A DNA stretch of 43,050 bases from NCBI GenBank assembly GCA_900757415.1, contig CAAENU010000177.1:1-43050 (forward strand), written 5' to 3'. Shown in pieces: positions 38,674-43,050 of this stretch. The stretch's first letter is position 1. Every line of letters starts with the position of its first letter. This stretch comes from an uncultured Oscillospiraceae bacterium. GTDB lineage: Bacteria > Bacillota > Clostridia > Oscillospirales > Oscillospiraceae. The translations under genes were made by a program, and so were the position numbers. The notes under the pieces are model-generated. The model did no database searches. It worked only from the letters and a program-made list of their open reading frames with translations, and was not told the origin of the DNA.

Positions 38674-40077
38674 ATGTGGGATCACATTATTAAAAACGGC
38701 ATCGTTGTCACCGGCAGCGAGTCTCAGAAAGCAAACATTTATGTAAAGGACGGCAAGATCGCCGCCATCACGGCAGACGAGCTGCCCGGCGAAGCAAAAG
38801 AAGTCACCGATGCTGCGGGCCGCTATGTCCTGCCCGGCTTCATTGACACCCATGTCCACTCCCGTGACGGGCGCAACGGCGCACATTATAAAGAGGATTT
38901 CTATCACTCCTCCATGGCAGGCGCCTGCGGCGGCATTACCACCATTTATGAAATGCCCAACTGCAACCCCGCCGTGTACAACGTGGACAAGATGAACGAC
39001 CTGATCGAGGTCATCACCCCCAAGGCCTTTGTGGACTTTGGCGTGTGGGGCCTGTGCCTTGGGCCCCTGAACAACCATGAGCTGGCCGCCATGAACAAGG
39101 CCGGTGTTGTGGGGTTCAAGTTCTTCTGGGGTTATGCCATTGACTCCAAGACCTACCAGTTGATTTACAACTATAAAGAGGGCATGGAGAATGTGATTCC
39201 CCCTCTGGATCTGGGCGAGGTTTACAAGATCTTCCGCGAAGTGGCCAAGACCGGCAAGATGCTGGGCATCCACGCCGAGGACTTCGATGTGATCAAGCTG
39301 CTTACCGCCGAGGTCAAGGCCAGCGGCGAAACTGACTACTCCGCCATGCTGCGCAGCCGTCCCGTGCTGAGCGAGACGCTGGTCATCGAGACCGCCATCC
39401 AGCTGTCCAAGGAGCTGGGCACCCACCTGCATATTCTGCATCTGGCCTGCGGCGACGGTGTGGATCTGATCCGCGAGGCTCAGAAGAAGGGCATCCACGT
39501 CACCGGCGAGACCTGCCCCCATTATCTGGCGCTGACCGATCAGGACGCTGCCGAGCTGGGCGCCATGATCAAGGGTTATCCCCCTGTCCGCACCCAGTAC
39601 GATCAGGACAAGCTGTGGGAAGGTCTGCGTGACGGTACGCTGTCCTTCGTCTGCTCTGACCATGCGCCCCACTCCGTGGAAGAAAAGCAGCAGAGCCTGT
39701 GGGAAGCTCCCGCCGGCATGGCCACCTGCGAGACCATGTCCATGATCATGCTGGACGGCGTGAACAAGGGCAAGATCACCATCAACGATGTGGCCCGCCT
39801 GATGTCCGAGAACCCCGCCAAGGAATACGGCACCTATCCCATGAAGGGTTCCATCGAGGTTGGCACCGATGCCGACTTCGCCGTGGTGGATCTGGACACC
39901 AAGTATGTGTTCCATCAGGAGAGCATGCACTCCCGCACCAAGCTCTCCCCCTACAATGGCCGTACCTTCCAGGGCAAGGTGGTAGAGACCATTCTGCGCG
40001 GCCGTACCATTGCCAAGGACGGCGAGATCGTCGGCGAACCCGGCGGCCACTTCATCAAGCCTCTTTGCGATTGCTGA
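38674..40077 (+). CDS. Dihydroorotase/allantoinase/hydantoinase-family amidohydrolase
   Basis: Opens a cyclic amide (hydantoin, dihydropyrimidine or dihydroorotate) to the N-carbamoyl acid. 467 residues: FIDTHVHSRDGRN (metal His60, His62; Arg64 as in carboxylate-binding dihydroorotases), VVGFKFFWG (Lys149, carboxylated bridging lysine), MLGIHAEDFD (His200), HLHILHLACG (His256), GETCPHYLALT, GYPPVRTQYD and CSDHAPHSVEEK (Asp329). No close hydantoinase-specific tail was recognised. Divergent from arcC and the carbamoyltransferase, so a joint pathway is likely: ring opening, carbamoyl transfer, ATP. The exact substrate cannot be settled from sequence. Confidence 0.9.
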   Translation: MWDHIIKNGIVVTGSESQKANIYVKDGKIAAITADELPGEAKEVTDAAGRYVLPGFIDTHVHSRDGRNGAHYKEDFYHSSMAGACGGITTIYEMPNCNPAVYNVDKMNDLIEVITPKAFVDFGVWGLCLGPLNNHELAAMNKAGVVGFKFFWGYAIDSKTYQLIYNYKEGMENVIPPLDLGEVYKIFREVAKTGKMLGIHAEDFDVIKLLTAEVKASGETDYSAMLRSRPVLSETLVIETAIQLSKELGTHLHILHLACGDGVDLIREAQKKGIHVTGETCPHYLALTDQDAAELGAMIKGYPPVRTQYDQDKLWEGLRDGTLSFVCSDHAPHSVEEKQQSLWEAPAGMATCETMSMIMLDGVNKGKITINDVARLMSENPAKEYGTYPMKGSIEVGTDADFAVVDLDTKYVFHQESMHSRTKLSPYNGRTFQGKVVETILRGRTIAKDGEIVGEPGGHFIKPLCDC

Positions 40078-40088
40078 ATGACCCTGTG

Positions 40089-40123
40089 GGCGGCTGCCTC
40101 GGCAAACAGGCAGCCGCCTTTTT
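40089..40123 (+). terminator. Terminator of the amidohydrolase gene
   Basis: An 11-base perfect stem GGCGGCTGCCT/AGGCAGCCGCC around CGGCAAAC, then TTTTT. It starts 11 bases after the stop. Confidence 0.9.
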
Positions 40124-40204
40124 CCCAAGCGCATATACAAATTTCGTCAGTAAGTCACAATGATTTTGAGGATATAAGTAATAATTAACAGGAGGAAAAT
40201 CACA

Positions 40205-41482
40205 GTGAAACGTTACACCGAAATGACCCCTGCCGAGCTACAGGCCGAGTACACCGCCGTCAGCGCCGCCTATGCGGATCTGAAAAAGCAGAATCTGTCC
40301 CTGAACATTGCCCGCGGCAAGCCCGGCAAGGAGCAGCTGGACATGGTGTCCGACATTCTCGATGCGCTGCCCTCTGACGCCAATTTTGACTGCGACGGCA
40401 TCGACGTCCGCAACTACGGCACGCTGGACGGTCTGCCCTCCGTGAAGAAGCTGTTTGCCGACATTCTGGGCACCCAGCCTGAAAACGTGTTCGTCGGCGG
40501 CAACGCCAGCCTGCAGCTGATGTATGACACCATTGCCAAGGCGTATACCCACGGTCTGCTGCACAGCGAGAAACCCTGGGGCAAGCTGGACGAGGTGAAG
40601 TGGCTGTGCCCCGCTCCCGGCTATGACCGTCATTTCAAGGTTTCCGAGTCCTTCGGCATGACCATGATCACCGTTCCCATGCTGCCCACCGGCCCCGATA
40701 TGGACGTGGTGGAAGAGCTGGTCAAGGATCCCGCTGTCAAGGGTATGTGGTGCGTTCCCAAGTACTCCAACCCCGATGGCATTGTGTACAGCGACGAGAC
40801 CATCCAGCGCATCGCCTCCATGAAGACCGCCGCTCCCGACTTCCTGCTGATGTGGGATAACGCTTACTGCATCCATGAGTTCGACGGCGATTTCGTCCCC
40901 TTCCCCGACATGCTGAGCGTCTGCGCCAAGGCCGGCAACCCCGACCGTGTGTTTGAGTACGCTTCCACTTCCAAGATCACCCTGCCCGGCGCCGGCGTCG
41001 CTGTGTTCGCCACCAGCACCGCCAACATGAACTACATGATGAAGCTGCTGACCGTGCAGACCATCGGCTATGATAAGACCAACCAGCTGCGCCACCTGCT
41101 GTTCCTGAAGGACAAGGAGCACACTCTGGCTCTGATGAAGCGCCACGCCTCCATCCTCGGCCCCAAGTTCAAGGCTGTTCTGGAGATCCTGGATCGCGAG
41201 ATCGCGCCTCTGGATATCGCCAAGTGGCAGACCCCCAAGGGCGGCTACTTTGTCAGCGTCAACGCCATGCACGGCACCGCCAAGCGCACCCTGCAGCTGT
41301 GCAAGGAGGCCGGTATTGTCATGACCGGCGCCGGCGCCACCTATCCGTATGGCATCGACCCCAACGACAGCAACATGCGTATCGCCCCCAGCCTGCCCAC
41401 CGTGGACGTGCTGCGTCAGGCCATGGCCGCTTACTGCGTCTGCCTGCGTATGGCCGCGCTGGAAAAGCTGATCAACGGCTGA
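40205..41482 (+). CDS. Class Ic aspartate aminotransferase-type PLP enzyme
   Basis: 425 residues from GTG 40205, nine bases after AGGAGG (MKRYTEMTPAELQAEYTAVS). Pattern of the MocR-like Asp_aminotransf family: LNIARGKPGKEQLDMVSDIL, CVPKYSNPDGIVYSDETIQR, MWDNAYCIHEFDG, and YASTSKITLPGAGVAVFA containing the PLP lysine; NMRIAPSLPTV near the end. It should convert aspartate to oxaloacetate with 2-oxoglutarate. Following the ureide genes, it could channel released aspartate into oxaloacetate and the decarboxylase at the edge (inference). Codon choice suggests strong expression. Confidence 0.92.
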   Translation: MKRYTEMTPAELQAEYTAVSAAYADLKKQNLSLNIARGKPGKEQLDMVSDILDALPSDANFDCDGIDVRNYGTLDGLPSVKKLFADILGTQPENVFVGGNASLQLMYDTIAKAYTHGLLHSEKPWGKLDEVKWLCPAPGYDRHFKVSESFGMTMITVPMLPTGPDMDVVEELVKDPAVKGMWCVPKYSNPDGIVYSDETIQRIASMKTAAPDFLLMWDNAYCIHEFDGDFVPFPDMLSVCAKAGNPDRVFEYASTSKITLPGAGVAVFATSTANMNYMMKLLTVQTIGYDKTNQLRHLLFLKDKEHTLALMKRHASILGPKFKAVLEILDREIAPLDIAKWQTPKGGYFVSVNAMHGTAKRTLQLCKEAGIVMTGAGATYPYGIDPNDSNMRIAPSLPTVDVLRQAMAAYCVCLRMAALEKLING

Positions 41483-41503
41483 ATCACACCGCAGGATATG
41501 ACA

Positions 41504-42949
41504 ATGTCAGTAAAATTAGAGCACATCCTTCAGGAATTCCGTCAGATCTGCGCTATTCCCCACGCCAGCACGCGGGAAAAGGAGCTCTGCCTGTACCTCA
41601 AGCGTAAGCTTCGTCCCCACGCCGGCTATCTGCGCTGCGATGCGGCCGGCAATCTGATGGCCAAGATCCCCGCGAACAACGCCTCTCCCGATGCTCCCAC
41701 CGTGATCCTGCAGGCGCATATGGATATGGTGGTGGCCGGTGAGGTGGCTCCCGAGCTTGCCACGGTCAACGTGATGCAGGACGGCGAGTGGCTGGTCACC
41801 GATGGCCGCACCTCTCTGGGGGCGGACAACGGCATCGGCTTGGCGGTGATCCTGTCTCTGTTGGAGCAGCCGGATCTTACCCATGGCCCGCTGCATATCC
41901 TGTTCACCATCTCTGAGGAGATCGGCCTGAAAGGCGCGCGCCGCGTCTCTCCGGAATTTCTGCAGGAGGCCCGTTACCTCATCAATCTGGATGGATTCCA
42001 TTCCGACACGGCCATGGTGGGCTGCAAAAGCGGCCTGCGGGAGCGGATGTGGTATCCCGCCCATTGGCAGATCGTTCCGGAGGGCAGCGTAGCCTGCCGC
42101 ATCCGGCTGGACGGTTTTCTGGGCGGCCATTCCGGCGATGATATCGACCGCGGACGCTGCAACACCATTCGCCTGATGGCCACCCTGCTGCGCGACCTTC
42201 AGGAGCGTTCCGCCAGCATGGCCATCAGCGCATTCCATGGCGGTACCGGTTTTAATGTGATTTCCGCTTCCTGCACGGCGGATGTTGTGCTGCGGCCCGA
42301 AGAGGCCGTAGCCTTCACCGCCGCCATTCAGGCGGACGGGCAGCGGCTTCTGCTGCCTTTCCGCGATACCGATGGTGATGGCCGTCTGACAGTTGAGGAA
42401 ATTCCCTGCCCCAAGGCCTGCTGGAAGCGAGCCTCTCAGCGGGATATCCTGCTGGTGCTGGCCAACCTGACCGACGGTGTGGTGCAGCGCGGCGCGGACG
42501 GCGCGGTAAGCGCTTCGTGCAACATGGGCCACGCCTATGTGGCGTCGGATCGCTTTTATGTGGAGGATATGCTGCGCTGTGACACAGCGGCGCAGGAGAA
42601 TGCGATCCTGACCCAACATGTGTCCACCGCCAAGGCCGCCGGCTTCCACCACCGCGTCGCCGGCTATCACAGCTGGCACAGCGGCGCGGACAGCCGTCTG
42701 GCCACCGTCGTCAGTCAGGTCTACCGCCAGCAGCATGAGGGCGCGCCCATGCGCGTCAAAACCGCGCTGGTAGGCGTGGAGCCCGCCTATTTTCAAGAGA
42801 AGGCACCGGAACTGGAAATGGTCTGTCTCGGTGCGGATATCCTGAACGCACACTCCGTCAAGGAGCGTGTCAACTGCAAGAGCGTCGAAGAGCTGTCTGA
42901 CCTGCTTGAAAAGACGCTCTGCATACTTGCCAAGGAAGGAGCAAATTAA
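41504..42949 (+). CDS. pepD: PepD-type aminoacyl-histidine dipeptidase (M20 family)
   Basis: Cytoplasmic metallodipeptidase of broad specificity (Xaa-His and others). ATG 41504 is chosen because AGGAT lies seven bases upstream; ATG 41498 is too close. 481 residues with metal-site motifs QAHMDMV (His72, Asp74), SLGADNGIGLA (Asp108), ISEEIGLKGA (Glu138, Glu139) and INLDGF, then HGGTGFNVI and a C-terminal VSVKERVN-like stretch (AHSVKERVNCKS). The bridging catalytic residues are all present. It follows the aminotransferase by 21 bases and precedes an oadG-like gene by two bases. Confidence 0.92.
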   Translation: MSVKLEHILQEFRQICAIPHASTREKELCLYLKRKLRPHAGYLRCDAAGNLMAKIPANNASPDAPTVILQAHMDMVVAGEVAPELATVNVMQDGEWLVTDGRTSLGADNGIGLAVILSLLEQPDLTHGPLHILFTISEEIGLKGARRVSPEFLQEARYLINLDGFHSDTAMVGCKSGLRERMWYPAHWQIVPEGSVACRIRLDGFLGGHSGDDIDRGRCNTIRLMATLLRDLQERSASMAISAFHGGTGFNVISASCTADVVLRPEEAVAFTAAIQADGQRLLLPFRDTDGDGRLTVEEIPCPKACWKRASQRDILLVLANLTDGVVQRGADGAVSASCNMGHAYVASDRFYVEDMLRCDTAAQENAILTQHVSTAKAAGFHHRVAGYHSWHSGADSRLATVVSQVYRQQHEGAPMRVKTALVGVEPAYFQEKAPELEMVCLGADILNAHSVKERVNCKSVEELSDLLEKTLCILAKEGAN

Positions 42950-42951
42950 CC

Positions 42952-43050
42952 ATGGATTACTCCAATCTGTTTGTCTGTCTGATGGGGCTTTGTACGGTGT
43001 TCATCGGCCTGATCTGCATCATCATACTGGTGTCGGTGATGAGCAACGTG
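42952..43050 (+). CDS. OadG-like sodium-pump decarboxylase gamma subunit, N-terminal part
   Basis: Only 33 residues are inside the window: a short extracytoplasmic start MDYSNLFVCLMGL followed by one membrane helix (VFIGLICIIILVSVM), the pattern of OadG/gamma subunits that anchor a biotin-dependent oxaloacetate or methylmalonyl-CoA decarboxylase and drive sodium export. It starts two bases after pepD. Length and partners are beyond the edge, so the enzyme type cannot be fixed. Oxaloacetate from citrate lyase or aspartate transamination would fit. Confidence 0.65.
   Translation, partial: MDYSNLFVCLMGLCTVFIGLICIIILVSVMSNV

Noticed and set aside
38515..40140. 541-codon minus-strand frame
   Set aside because: Antisense of the amidohydrolase, which carries all metal-site motifs; no start signal.

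Overview
The window looks like the chromosome of an anaerobic, fairly GC-rich gut-type Clostridia (Oscillospiraceae-like). The reasons are strong Shine-Dalgarno sites, Firmicute-type regulators (DegV, DUF1836, FCD-GntR), ferredoxin-linked 2-oxoacid oxidation, citrate lyase, a sodium-pump decarboxylase subunit at the right edge, and small lipoproteins. The assignment is inferred from gene content, not from a marker gene. No rRNA, tRNA or CRISPR array was seen.

Region by region. 1-1,900: decayed edge of an integrative conjugative element: a tyrosine integrase cut by the window edge, a ParB C-terminal fragment and a winged-helix C-terminal fragment. 1,916-12,962 (minus strand): a citrate-type catabolic cluster of two polysaccharide-deacetylase-fold hydrolases, a tripartite tricarboxylate transporter (TctB-TctC-TctA), a C45-family amide hydrolase/acyltransferase, then citrate lyase and its maturation enzymes (citD-citE-citF-citC-citXG). 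A divergent LysR regulator (13,156-14,157) probably controls it. 14,158-21,735: housekeeping genes, including a broken lipoprotein, DUF1836, DegV, cysK-cysE, an alanine-racemase-like protein, DUF3592 and a lipoprotein. 22,089-30,212 (plus): aminotransferase, ADP-forming acyl-CoA synthetase, indolepyruvate:ferredoxin oxidoreductase (iorA, iorB), hydantoin racemase and two paralogous GntR regulators; together an ATP-yielding route for aromatic 2-oxoacids. 30,308-36,061 (minus): a second TctC-TctA-TctB transporter with a DUF3830 protein, a DUF6282-type metal hydrolase and a GntR regulator. 36,478-40,077: an aspartate-carbamoyltransferase-like enzyme and carbamate kinase, divergent from a dihydroorotase/allantoinase-family hydrolase; this fits fermentation of a cyclic ureide or N-carbamoyl-aspartate. 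40,205-43,050: a class Ic aspartate aminotransferase, a PepD-type dipeptidase and the start of an OadG-like subunit.

The most striking observation is in front of cysK (17,185-17,410). A 33-codon reading frame with nine cysteine codons is followed by a perfect 14-bp intrinsic terminator. A 15-bp alternative helix can form between the distal part of the frame and the 5' arm of that terminator. The layout is that of a classical ribosome-mediated attenuator sensing Cys-tRNA, in a phylum where cysteine genes are usually thought of as controlled by T-boxes or CymR.

Other points of note are a shared spaced operator motif at the two promoters flanking the GntR gene at 35,426, GC-rich hairpins between the substrate-binding-protein and permease genes in both Tct operons, and the pairing of three amide-active hydrolases with citrate lyase.
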